Origin: Porticoccus sp. W117
GTDB taxonomy: Bacteria > Pseudomonadota > Gammaproteobacteria > Pseudomonadales > Porticoccaceae
Assembly (NCBI RefSeq): GCF_030341905.1
Contig: NZ_JATAAF010000007.1
Location: 1-64,000 of the forward strand
Length of the DNA stretch: 64,000 bases
Reading direction: 5' to 3'
Part shown: positions 1-6,039 of the stretch, one piece after another
Layout of the letters: each line of letters starts with the position of its first letter
Numbering within the stretch: position 1 is the first letter of the stretch
Notes under the pieces: generated by a model
Database searches by the model: none
What the model was told of the DNA's origin: nothing
The model's input: the letters and a program-made list of their open reading frames with translations, nothing else
Made by a program: the position numbers and the translations under genes

Positions 1-117
1 GGGCTAGACATTGTCTGCACCAAGTCGGCATCGAGCTGCCACGCTGAAAGCCTGGTGCGCAGGCTTGGGCCTCACCTTATCGCTTGAGAATCAATAACGA
101 AATAATGGAATTTCAAT
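1..117 (+). other. 3' part of an upstream integron cassette
   Basis: This stretch precedes the first attC site and should be the tail of a cassette that begins outside the window. The frame starting at base 1 is open until a TGA at 85-87, so a short C-terminal coding fragment is possible. It resembles no protein I recognise. Confidence 0.3.
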
Positions 118-214
118 CATACAAGTTGCTCAAGTTTACTCCGGCTGCAAAAAACGCAGCCTCCGCGGGACAGCCAAACCGTTGGTTTGTCTGCCCCTTA
201 TCAGGGCGTTACAT
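118..214 (+). other. attC recombination site 1
   Basis: A long imperfect palindromic segment ending in the R' core GTTACAT (208-214). Its ends (AGTTGCTCAAGT near the left, CCCCTTA near the right) are nearly the same as those of the attC at 3395-3484, so the two belong to one attC subfamily. The R'' side reads ATACAAG instead of the usual RYYYAAC-type core and is slightly degenerate. As is normal for attC, it lies directly upstream of the next cassette gene. Confidence 0.7.
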
Positions 215-232
215 TTTTATATCGGAGTAAAG

Positions 233-649
233 ATGAAAAATATTATATTAATAATCTCGGTCTTATTGTTCGCTAACAATGCGACAGGATATGAAGGTAA
301 TCCGACAAGTCAGGTAGATCAGTTTTTCTCAGAGATTTCTGCAGGAAAAGCCGATCAGGCAATCGATAATCTATATTCAAACAACCCAACCATGCAGCAG
401 AAAATTCAAGCTCTTACTGTCTTAAAACAGCAAATCAATTCTCTGGGTGCTTTCTACGGTAATTATCTGGGTTTTGAAAAGGTTTCGTATGAAGAGATTT
501 CACCATCCGTTGTTCGTATGGTTACGGTTGCTAAATATGAAGTTCATCCTATTGTTTGGGAGTTCTATTTTTACAAACCAAAAAATACTTGGATAATTAG
601 CCAGGCAATGTTTGTAGATCAGTTTCAAGTTTTAGGTGCAAAAAAATAA
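233..649 (+). CDS. Secreted protein of unknown function (integron cassette gene)
   Basis: A 138-residue protein with an N-terminal signal peptide (MKNIILIISVLLF, then a likely cleavage near NATG-YEG). The mature part is a compact alpha/beta domain that loosely recalls DUF4019 or NTF2-like periplasmic proteins, but I do not recognise it with certainty. I placed the start at 233 because GGAG lies 5-9 bases upstream. An upstream in-frame TTG at 182 lies inside the attC and would add a non-signal extension. The gene is AT-rich compared with the chromosome, sits between two attC sites and fills its cassette, which is the standard one-gene layout. Confidence 0.75.
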   Translation: MKNIILIISVLLFANNATGYEGNPTSQVDQFFSEISAGKADQAIDNLYSNNPTMQQKIQALTVLKQQINSLGAFYGNYLGFEKVSYEEISPSVVRMVTVAKYEVHPIVWEFYFYKPKNTWIISQAMFVDQFQVLGAKK

Positions 650-650
650 A

Positions 651-720
651 TGTAACAAAGCGAAGCAACCGATTTATTTAAGGTTGCACCTTAAATAAAC
701 GGCTGTTCGCGGCGTTATGT
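651..720 (+). other. attC recombination site 2
   Basis: Starts with a TGTAACAAAG R''-type core and ends in GGCG-TTATGT (R' GTTATGT at 714-720). The middle (ATTTATTTAAGG / CCTTAAATAAA) forms a strong palindrome, as expected for the folded single-strand substrate of an integron integrase. It marks the 3' end of the cassette carrying the 233-649 gene. Confidence 0.8.
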
Positions 721-732
721 GTAGGCGGGATA

Positions 733-1077
733 ATGTCTAGTTCGAAGAAATATTTAGCAGTATTTCTGCTTAGCTTTCTAGGTTCTGGCATATTGGAGGC
801 AATTTATCCAAGTGTTCAAGATGCTATATCTTTGGCTCATGCACTGATAATTGCGTTTCTTATGTTTGGTTGGTGTGTGTTGCATGCGTCTGAGCATAGT
901 ATTTCCCCTCCATCTGGCGCAAAAATTCTTTGTGCTTTTTTACCGCCAATTGGTGTTCCATATTATTTATACAAAAGTTTTGGCTTTAAAAACGGTAGCA
1001 CCAAACTTGCGTTGGGGTTTTTATTTTTGGTTTGTTCATTTTTGGTTTATATGGCTCCCTTTTATGCTATTAGCTAG
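733..1077 (+). CDS. Small multi-spanning membrane protein (integron cassette gene)
   Basis: A 114-residue hydrophobic protein with about four likely membrane segments (near residues 6-22, 32-50, 66-82 and 92-112) and few charged residues. I do not recognise a family and no catalytic motif is visible. The start at 733 follows an AGGCGGG Shine-Dalgarno sequence 5-12 bases upstream and 12 bases after the attC R' core, so the cassette has almost no 5' untranslated space. Codon use is AT-rich, as in the other cassettes. An overlapping open frame (851-1150) runs through the next attC and is a shadow. Confidence 0.75.
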   Translation: MSSSKKYLAVFLLSFLGSGILEAIYPSVQDAISLAHALIIAFLMFGWCVLHASEHSISPPSGAKILCAFLPPIGVPYYLYKSFGFKNGSTKLALGFLFLVCSFLVYMAPFYAIS

Positions 1078-1083
1078 TCTCAC

Positions 1084-1143
1084 ACATAACCAGGCAAAGC
1101 ACATGGACGCCGCTCCGCGTCGCCCATGTTTGCGGCGTTATGT
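1084..1143 (+). other. attC recombination site 3
   Basis: Short attC of about 60 bp: R'' side ATAACCAGGC, R' GTTATGT at 1137-1143. The inner arms ATGGACGCCG and CGTCGCCCAT pair to form the bulged hairpin typical of attC. The ends (CATAACCAG...GCGGCGTTATGT) match the consensus well. Confidence 0.85.
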
Positions 1144-1154
1144 TTACTAAAAAT

Positions 1155-1487
1155 ATGAATTTCATATGTCCAGTTTGCGGTTGGGATGGACTAGAGCTCG
1201 ACCCTTCATATCCCAGCCATGAAATATGTAGCTGTTGCTCGTTTGAGTTTGGGTACGATGATGTTCCGGAAGAAAGAACTATTAATGTTCGAGTAGTTTC
1301 ACAAGAAGGCGAAGTTTCCGGTGAATCGCAGGCCAGTAATTCATCTCCTTATACTACTAAGGAGGGGATGTATGAGTGGCATAGAAACTTTTGGATATCA
1401 CATGGAATGAAGTGGTTTGATGGAAATCCTCCATCTAATTGGAATCCGCATGAACAATTAAGAAGGGTAAGTGTAAGTGAAACATAA
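1155..1487 (+). CDS. Zinc-ribbon CPxC/CxCC protein of unknown function (integron cassette gene)
   Basis: A 110-residue soluble protein. The N-terminus has two cysteine pairs, CPVCGWDG (about residues 5-12) and EICSCCSFEFGYDD (about 23-36), which look like a zinc-binding ribbon and resemble the Pfam 'cysteine-rich CPCC' family. The rest is acidic and carries aromatic residues (YEWHRNFWISHGMKWFDG). The start is uncertain: ATG 1140 lies inside the attC R' core, while ATG 1155 gives MNFICPVCG, which looks like the usual start of such proteins; neither has a good Shine-Dalgarno sequence. The function is unknown. Proteins with this zinc-ribbon appearance often occur in accessory DNA. Confidence 0.65.
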   Translation: MNFICPVCGWDGLELDPSYPSHEICSCCSFEFGYDDVPEERTINVRVVSQEGEVSGESQASNSSPYTTKEGMYEWHRNFWISHGMKWFDGNPPSNWNPHEQLRRVSVSET

Positions 1488-1561
1488 CCAGGTGCAGCAC
1501 AGCGCGGCTGCGCCGCTCGGACAGCCAAAGCGCTGCTTTGCCTGCCCGTGTGCACGGCGTT
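1483..1561 (+). other. attC recombination site 4, split by an insertion sequence
   Basis: The attC runs from CATAACCAGGTGCAGCAC through paired arms (GCGGCTGCGCCGC and others) to GTGTGCACGGCGTT at 1561, where it stops abruptly at the IS end. The bases after the IS (3111) are ATGTCTATG. Joining the two sides gives the R' core GTTATGT, identical to attC 2 and attC 3, which shows an insertion precisely between GTT and ATGT with no target duplication. Confidence 0.8.
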
Positions 1562-1860
1562 GATATGACCCCGAATGTCAAATAGAACGTAGTTGTCCCT
1601 GCCTGTTTTTTCAAAGCCCTGTTTTACTTTCGATTAAGTGAGTCGATGCACTGAATGAAGCAAGTACTGTCGTCGGTTTACATGCTGATATTCGTGGGTT
1701 GCTGATCGTTTGATCAACCTGTCCAACCTTACTTTTTCCGTCGTGGTGCCTGTCTTCAGTCTATGCTCGTGGATCAATGAACAGAGTTCACTGCCTTCCT
1801 AACGCCGTCGGTGGTTGCACCACACCCGTTGCTTGATCCAATGCATCAACTCTAACCAAA
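1562..1860 (-). ncRNA. Candidate bridge RNA region at the 3' end of the IS1111-type element
   Basis: About 300 bases without an open frame lie between the transposase stop and the element end, transcribed with the gene. In IS1111-type elements the bridge RNA is encoded in this 3' end. Visible hairpins fit a structured RNA: GTGGT-TGC-ACCAC at 1811-1823 and GGTTGctGATC...GATCAACC at 1698-1720. I cannot assign the target-binding and donor-binding loops by eye, so the exact RNA ends are unknown. Family knowledge plus position is the basis. Confidence 0.5.
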
Positions 1861-3015
1861 TCATGATGGCACCCTGGCCAACCGGGTTTTCGGGTCGACT
1901 TTGCTCAGCACCACTTCCTGGGATATTCGCCAGATAAAGGCGATCATCTCTCGCGCAATGGCAGCGATCACCAGATTGCGATGTTTACCTCGCTGCATTA
2001 ACCGGCGATAACGCCGACACAGCCGCATCTGCGCTTGCCAGGCAATATCGATAATTTCCTTGCTTAACCCTTCCTGACGCTTCTGCATATCGGTAGAGAT
2101 GTTGGCCGTGTACCGATAGCTGTGAGCGCCTTCCGTGAGTAACCGCCTTGCTCTGCAATTACCGGCCTTGGTGATTGCCCCCAGGTGTCGTCGTCCACCG
2201 CTGGAATGTTCACTGGGTGTTAGCCCCACATAACTCATCAACTTCCTGGGGTGGTCGAAACGGGTTAAATCCCCCAGTTCGGCAATTACTCCGGCGGCGA
2301 CTAAAAGGCGAACACCGCGCATGGCCTGTATGGCTTTCACTACCGGGTAATAACGCCATAATTTGATCTGGTGGGCGAGTTCATTATCCAGCCGCTTGAG
2401 GCGGGCAATGCGTTCAGTGATCGTTTGAATCATCTCCTGCAGCACGATTTGTTGGCACTGGTGGGGAAGAATCAGCTCGGTGAGCCAGCGCAAATGTTTC
2501 ATGGACCAGTTGGCTCGCCCGTCATAGTGAATATTATTGCGCAGCAGCAACGCCTTTAACTGATAGCGAGCGTCATTCAGATCCTTCATGGCGCGCTCAC
2601 GAGCACGGGATAAATCCCGTATGGCTTCGTCTTCTGGTTCGGGCACATAGATGGGGTTGATATCGTGATTCTTCAAAAGCTGCGTCAACAAAGCGGCATC
2701 GCGTTTGTCGGTTTTAACCCGGTCGCCCGGTTTGCGAGGAATTAGCGACGGGGCGACGATGTAACAGCAGTGGCCGAGCTGACTCAACAAGCGATATACC
2801 CAATAGCCGCATGGGCCTGCTTCGTAGACAAAATGCAGAGTGGCTTTTGGGTATTTGGATTGCAGCTGTCGGCAGAGTTTTGAGATGGCGAGTTTGGTGG
2901 TTTTGATACGTCTCAGGTGCTGGACAGGAGAGCGTCGGTTGTTGAGGGAGTAGGCGATTTCGGTGAACTCTTTGTGCGTGTCTAGGCCGACAAAGATTAT
3001 GCTATGGTTGCTCAT
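1861..3015 (-). CDS. IS110-family transposase (DEDD type)
   Basis: A 384-residue transposase, full length for the family. The RuvC-like N-terminal domain shows the DEDD tetrad: D12 (VGLDTHKE), E65 (YEAGPCGYWVY), D103 and D106 (KTDKRDAALL). The C-terminal Transposase_20 domain carries GLTPSEHSSGGRRHLGAITK (about 264-283), where the catalytic serine of IS110 recombinases is expected (S271 or S272). The middle is a coiled-coil-like helix. The start at 3015 has GGAGG six bases upstream. In IS110 elements this enzyme works with an element-encoded bridge RNA to choose target and donor. Confidence 0.93.
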   Translation of the reverse strand: MSNHSIIFVGLDTHKEFTEIAYSLNNRRSPVQHLRRIKTTKLAISKLCRQLQSKYPKATLHFVYEAGPCGYWVYRLLSQLGHCCYIVAPSLIPRKPGDRVKTDKRDAALLTQLLKNHDINPIYVPEPEDEAIRDLSRARERAMKDLNDARYQLKALLLRNNIHYDGRANWSMKHLRWLTELILPHQCQQIVLQEMIQTITERIARLKRLDNELAHQIKLWRYYPVVKAIQAMRGVRLLVAAGVIAELGDLTRFDHPRKLMSYVGLTPSEHSSGGRRHLGAITKAGNCRARRLLTEGAHSYRYTANISTDMQKRQEGLSKEIIDIAWQAQMRLCRRYRRLMQRGKHRNLVIAAIAREMIAFIWRISQEVVLSKVDPKTRLARVPS

Positions 3016-3110
3016 GGCTAGCCTCCGATTGTATGGATGAGTACATACAGTATGGCTCTGGCTTTACGCTAACCCACGACCCGCGGAGGCTAGCCACCTT
3101 CGGGGTCATA

Positions 3111-3394
3111 ATGTCTATGTGCCTTTAAGGCTTTTGTCATAAAAATAGAAAAGCTGTTGCACAAGATTCAGGATTTTGGTTTGTGCCAAGAAATACCAAA
3201 ACATCACGGTTTGGCACCGAGGCAACGTGGCCCCAAAAGTAGGTAAAGTCAGTATTGTTAAATTCGGGGTGTTCGTTCTTCGTGGCACCGTTCAAAGGTA
3301 GGGCAGGGAGCAGTTTTGGTCGTTCACATCAAAAAGCAGGGTTTTGCCTTAACTGATAGTTTTGGTGTACTGGGCTACAACGTGCCAAGTCTGG
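3111..3394 (+). other. Integron cassette without a recognisable gene
   Basis: Between the IS end and the next attC there are about 285 bases with stops in all frames and no open frame longer than about 40 codons. The segment contains GGTTTGTGCCAAG (3178-3190) and GGTTTGGCACC (3209-3219), and GTGCCAAGTCTGGCAC (3381-3396), repeated variants of a 'TTGGCAC' motif in both orientations that could fold. Cassettes without a gene are known in large arrays and sometimes carry promoters or small RNAs. Nothing here proves either. Confidence 0.5.
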
Positions 3395-3484
3395 CACATA
3401 ACCAGTTGCTCAAGTGCACTCCGGGCCTACGGCCCTCCGCGGGACGTCGCACTGCGTGCGCCGCCCCTTAGCAAGGCGTTAACA
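3395..3484 (+). other. attC recombination site 5
   Basis: Long attC: R'' side ATAACCAG (3398-3405), R' GTTAACA (3478-3484). Inner arms GGGCCTACGGCCC and GTCGCACTGCGTGCGCC form hairpins. The terminal parts (AGTTGCTCAAGTGCACTCCGG and CCCCTTAGCAAGGCGTTA) match attC 1, so these two cassettes probably acquired their sites from a common source. Confidence 0.8.
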
Positions 3485-3496
3485 GCAGGGTACATA

Positions 3497-3793
3497 ATGA
3501 AGGACTATGAACTAGCTCAAAAGCTTCTCTTGCAGAGAGAAAAAGGTATACGAATTTCTGACTCACTATCTGCGATGAAAGGCAAGTTGACATTTAGGCT
3601 TATATTTTCATCTATTGCGGTATTTCTCTACTGGGTTAGCGAGGCTGGTCTGTTTCTTCTTGCTCTAGGTTGTTTTATAGGAGCAACGGCTCAGGAAATT
3701 GGGTTATTAAAGGCAATAGCAAAATCATGGCCATTTACCGAAAAAATCATCAATTGGCGTGAAGTTGAAAATATCTCTAAAGATCGCAGTTAA
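3497..3793 (+). CDS. Small membrane protein with cytoplasmic helices (integron cassette gene)
   Basis: A 98-residue protein. The N-terminal 33 residues are charged (MKDYELAQKLLLQREKGIR), followed by two hydrophobic segments (about 34-48 and 51-68) and a basic-aromatic tail. I do not recognise the family. I chose ATG 3497 because AGCAGGG precedes it by 6-12 bases; a longer upstream frame from 3362 runs through the attC and can be excluded. The gene fills its cassette, and its stop at 3793 lies inside the next attC, as often seen in compact cassettes. Confidence 0.72.
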   Translation: MKDYELAQKLLLQREKGIRISDSLSAMKGKLTFRLIFSSIAVFLYWVSEAGLFLLALGCFIGATAQEIGLLKAIAKSWPFTEKIINWREVENISKDRS

Positions 3794-3863
3794 CAAAGTG
3801 CAGCACTCTGCAGCTTCGCAGCTTGGACGCCGGCAAGCTGCGCCCATGTGCGCGACGTTGGTT
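3790..3863 (+). other. attC recombination site 6
   Basis: R'' side AGTTAACAAAGTGCAGCAC, R' GTTGGTT at 3857-3863. Inner arms GCAGCTTCGCAGCTTGG and CCGGCAAGCTGCGCC pair with one another. It overlaps the stop codon region of the preceding gene. Confidence 0.78.
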
Positions 3864-3882
3864 TGATATGAAGGATATGCGA

Positions 3883-4149
3883 ATGATTAGAACTGAGTTG
3901 TCGAGAGGCTTAATCTCTGTTGCAGAGGCTCAACGTTTAGTTCGTGTCTATTTGAACTCCCAAGAGTACGAGGCTGATGCTCCTCTTGAATCCAATAGAA
4001 TCGAGTGGGAAATTAATGCCTTAGATAATGAGTTTGAGAAGCTGATCTTCTCTTTGAGGCCAGAAAATCAAGTTCCTGAGGCTTTGCGAGTTATTGAAAA
4101 AGTGTCCAAGTTCTTAGAGGAAGAAAGTGCTTCACGTAAAAACAGTTAA
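3883..4149 (+). CDS. Small acidic protein of unknown function (integron cassette gene)
   Basis: An 88-residue soluble protein, rich in Glu and helix-forming residues (RGLISVAEAQRLVRVYLNSQ near residues 8-27). It may be a small all-helical protein, and no family is recognised. Three in-frame ATGs exist: 3868, 3877 and 3883. AAGGA at 3871-3875 is properly spaced only for 3883, so I chose it; 3868 would add five residues. Its stop lies at the beginning of the next attC. Confidence 0.65.
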   Translation: MIRTELSRGLISVAEAQRLVRVYLNSQEYEADAPLESNRIEWEINALDNEFEKLIFSLRPENQVPEALRVIEKVSKFLEEESASRKNS

Positions 4150-4216
4150 CAAGATGTAGTGCACCGCGGCTGCGCCGCTTGGGCGCCCAAGCGGCGTCCA
4201 TGTGCACGGATTCATA
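4143..4216 (+). other. Degenerate attC site 7
   Basis: The left half is a normal attC start (AGTTAACAAGATGTAGTGCAC) and the inner arms (CGCGGCTGCGCCGC, GGGCGCCCAAGCGGCG) pair well. The R' core is mutated: where GGCGTTRRRY is expected the sequence reads GGATTCATA (4208-4216), so the conserved G of GTT is lost. It has probably lost recombination activity on this side. Confidence 0.6.
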
Positions 4217-4227
4217 TGGAGTGTGGT

Positions 4228-4647
4228 ATGAAATATAAAAATTCGAAGGTATTGATATCGGCCTTGTATTTCGGAATAGCCTTCTTTCCACTCATGTCTA
4301 TTGCTAGCGGATACTGGGCGTACAGTGAGTATACGGCGGGAATAGGCGGAAATTTTTTTATTTTCGTTATCGGCTCTTTGTTTTTTGGCTATCTCAGTTA
4401 CCTTGGCTTCAAATTATTAAAGTACTTGCACCATGAATACACTCTTACAGATGAGGCTATAGAAATTTCAGCCGGAAAAAGAGTAGAGGTGCACAAATGG
4501 TCCTCAGGGATGAGGGTTAAAGAATCACATGCTTTGCAATTGTTTTGGCTATACTCGGCTGATAACAGGGTCATAGTTATGGTTGACTACATGATGCCAG
4601 GTTATAAAGAATTTAGTTCATTTATTGCTTTAAAGGTAAAAGCTTAG
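4228..4647 (+). CDS. Membrane protein with two spans and a C-terminal beta domain (integron cassette gene)
   Basis: A 139-residue protein with two membrane segments near residues 8-28 and 40-66, then a soluble C-terminal domain (EYTLTDEAIEISAGKRVE...), a pattern like small bacterial-PH (YdbT/YcxB-type) proteins, though I cannot confirm that. Two ATGs compete: 4216 and 4228. GGAG at 4218-4221 is correctly spaced for 4228, so I prefer it. It sits in the cassette bounded by two degenerate attC sites, so it may be fixed in place. Confidence 0.72.
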   Translation: MKYKNSKVLISALYFGIAFFPLMSIASGYWAYSEYTAGIGGNFFIFVIGSLFFGYLSYLGFKLLKYLHHEYTLTDEAIEISAGKRVEVHKWSSGMRVKESHALQLFWLYSADNRVIVMVDYMMPGYKEFSSFIALKVKA

Positions 4648-4693
4648 CAAGAGTGGGCTGACTGCCGCCGCGTCAGCTGCCTTGGGCCTTAAA
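4643..4693 (+). other. Degenerate attC site 8
   Basis: R'' side CTTAGCAAG (4643-4651) and paired arms GGCTGAC/GTCAGCT (4658-4678), but the R' position reads GCCTTAAAT instead of GCGTTAAAT, with C in place of the conserved G of GTT. The right end overlaps the ccdB stop codon (4689-4691), so the toxin gene of the next cassette runs right up to this boundary. Confidence 0.5.
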
Positions 4694-5006
4694 TGCCCGA
4701 AATAGCAAAATCCAATGAATTGATAATTTCCGATCTGATATGTGCAAGTGATCCTATTTGATTCTTTAAAATGGAAGCTGGTACAGAAGAAATTTGAGGG
4801 GTTAAAAGTAGTAACTCTTCATCAAGATAACTAATTGTTGGTGTAAGTTTATCCATCTCTTCATTTCGGAACGAAGATTTTAAGCCAAGTGGTATTACTA
4901 TCCTTGTTGATAGATCTTCGAGAAAATTATTCTGTACATCAAGCAGGTAAGGCAGGTGTTTTTTACTTGTTTTGCTTGGGTTTTTGTAAACATCAAACTG
5001 GCTCAT
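4689..5006 (-). CDS. ccdB: CcdB-like toxin of a type II toxin-antitoxin pair (integron cassette)
   Basis: A 105-residue protein close to the usual 101 of F-plasmid CcdB, a gyrase poison. It begins MSQFDVYKN and has the family pattern YLLDVQNNFLEDLSTRIVIP (near 20-39) and the central SVPASIL segment. The C-terminus ends FAISGI where classical CcdB ends in WGI; the tryptophan that contacts GyrA is replaced by serine, so gyrase toxicity is not certain. The gene lies antisense to the cassette direction, as is common for cassette toxin-antitoxin pairs, and its ATG overlaps the ccdA stop by one base (TAATG), indicating translational coupling. Confidence 0.9.
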   Translation of the reverse strand: MSQFDVYKNPSKTSKKHLPYLLDVQNNFLEDLSTRIVIPLGLKSSFRNEEMDKLTPTISYLDEELLLLTPQISSVPASILKNQIGSLAHIRSEIINSLDFAISGI

Positions 5007-5251
5007 TAAAACGTCCTGAATTCGTCACTGAACAATCCGTTTTCTTCAACAAACTCATTGTATGCCCGAATGGCATTAGCGTTTTGCTGTTTCCAGGATT
5101 CGGCTTCTTTTTCAGCTAACTTGGCTCTCAGTGCTTGTTCTAGAGTGGCTGAAAGATTAATGTTGAGCAAGCGAGACTTTGCTAGTAAGTCACTGTTTAT
5201 GCTGAGATTTGTAGGCTTTTTGGGGGCGTTTAAATCGTACAATGTTTGCAT
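5006..5251 (-). CDS. ccdA: CcdA-like antitoxin (integron cassette)
   Basis: An 81-residue antitoxin. The N-terminal half (KKPTNLSINSDLLAKSRLLN) matches the ribbon-helix-helix DNA-binding domain of CcdA. The C-terminal half (LEQALRAKLAEKEAESWKQQ and NEFVEENGLFSDEFRTF) matches the flexible toxin-binding tail, including the NGLFSDEFR motif. I started at the internal Met (MQTLYDLNAPKKP); an upstream Met at 5281 would add ten residues not typical of the family. In this family the antitoxin neutralises CcdB and represses its own promoter. The module brings its own promoter, independent of the array promoter, and its general role in arrays is thought to be stabilisation. Confidence 0.9.
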   Translation of the reverse strand: MQTLYDLNAPKKPTNLSINSDLLAKSRLLNINLSATLEQALRAKLAEKEAESWKQQNANAIRAYNEFVEENGLFSDEFRTF

Positions 5252-5258
5252 GTGTAGT

Positions 5259-5290
5259 CTCGTGCGTATGTTAATGCGCATAGATTACAG
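5259..5290 (-). promoter_or_regulatory. Possible ccdAB promoter/operator region
   Basis: The bases just upstream of ccdA contain TGCGTATGTTAATGCGCATA with a perfect ATGCGCAT palindrome at 5274-5281. CcdA-type ribbon-helix-helix repressors bind short palindromes near their own start, so this is a reasonable operator candidate. No clear -35/-10 pair could be fixed by eye. Confidence 0.25.
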
Positions 5291-5298
5291 TAAGGCAT

Positions 5299-5358
5299 CT
5301 AACAAGACAAACAAGCTGGCAGCTTTTCCGTTGCTCGTTTTTGTGCTGTACGTTACGC
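5299..5358 (+). other. attC recombination site 9 (last attC of the visible array)
   Basis: R'' side CTAACAAG (5299-5306), R' GTTACGC (5352-5358), with a palindromic middle (AACAAGCTGGCAGC...GTTGCTCG). It closes the ccdAB cassette. No attC-like sequence was seen to the right of it, so it marks the right edge of the array or the start of a last cassette without its own attC. Confidence 0.72.
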
Positions 5359-5415
5359 TGGCGCAAAAATAACCACTCCAAAGCTGTTGTCTATCGCGGT
5401 GCCAGGAGACAAAAA

Positions 5416-6000
5416 TTGACCAACAGAATTTCAGAAATATCAGATTTCATGTTGCAGTTAGATGTCTTGAAGTCGGTGAATCGTCGCACCTACATCAATG
5501 GTGGTGAGAGAGTCGAAAACTCGGCAGAACATTCATGGCATTTAGCTATGGCTTGTTGGGCTTTCGCAGAGCTATTGCAAGATGATTACGACGTGCCGAA
5601 GCTCATTCAGTTGGCATTGATCCATGATCTCGGCGAAATCGGTGCTGGAGATACCTTTCTTTATAGCAGTCACAGAGACGATGCTCACATTCAGGAGCGT
5701 GAGAGTGTAAAGCAGATTGCTTCGCATTCGGGCAACCCAATTGGAAATATCGTTGAGCTTTGGGAAGAACAAGAAGCTGGTGAAAGCAAAGAAGCAAAAT
5801 TACTGAAAGTCATTGATCGCCTGTTGCCATTCCTTCACAACATTACTAGTGAAGGTCGTGCATGGCAGGACAACGGCATACACAAGAATCAAGTGTTAAA
5901 GATGCATCAGTTTATTGAAAATGAGAACCCGGAAATCTACGGGTGGTTTATTTCAAAACTAGAGCATGCTGTTGAGCAGGGTTGGCTGGATGCTTCCTGA
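5416..6000 (+). CDS. HD-domain phosphohydrolase (HDDC2/YfbR-like)
   Basis: A 194-residue soluble HD-superfamily hydrolase. Metal-binding residues are visible: H in NSAEHSWHLA, the HD pair in LALIHDLGEIGAGD and D in LLKVIDRLLPFLHN. Relatives are 5'-deoxynucleotidases, so a nucleotide substrate is likely. I chose TTG 5416 because AGGAG lies seven bases upstream and the resulting N-terminus (MTNRISEISDFMLQLDVLK) matches HDDC2-type proteins; the ATG at 5449 would remove the first conserved helix. It lies just after the last attC and has its own terminator, so it is either the first chromosomal gene or a terminal cassette. Confidence 0.85.
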   Translation: MTNRISEISDFMLQLDVLKSVNRRTYINGGERVENSAEHSWHLAMACWAFAELLQDDYDVPKLIQLALIHDLGEIGAGDTFLYSSHRDDAHIQERESVKQIASHSGNPIGNIVELWEEQEAGESKEAKLLKVIDRLLPFLHNITSEGRAWQDNGIHKNQVLKMHQFIENENPEIYGWFISKLEHAVEQGWLDAS

Positions 6001-6039
6001 CAAGGCAATAGTTCAGTTCCGAAATTTAAGAGCACTGCC

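Larger units (their letters stand above)
1562..3110 (-). mobile_element. IS110-family insertion sequence, IS1111 type, inserted in attC
   Basis: A 1549-bp element with one DEDD transposase on the minus strand. A 12-bp subterminal inverted repeat (TATGACCCCGAA at 1564-1575, its complement at 3099-3110) lies at the two ends. Inverted repeats close to but not exactly at the ends, a transposase-proximal short 5' end (95 bp) and a long 3' non-coding end (about 300 bp) are the layout of the IS1111 branch of IS110. Members of that branch ('IS1111-attC' group) are known to target attC sites. The flanks rejoin into an intact attC core, so the element looks like a clean and probably active insertion. 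The transposase has no frameshift. Confidence 0.88.

Noticed and set aside
851-1150. Plus-strand open frame overlapping the 733-1077 cassette gene
   Set aside because: It starts within the gene, runs through the attC site and has no Shine-Dalgarno sequence; the 733-1077 frame has better start signals.
1-5415. Integron integrase and attI within the window
   Set aside because: No tyrosine-recombinase gene was found in the first 6 kb; orientation of the attC sites places the integrase to the left, outside the window.
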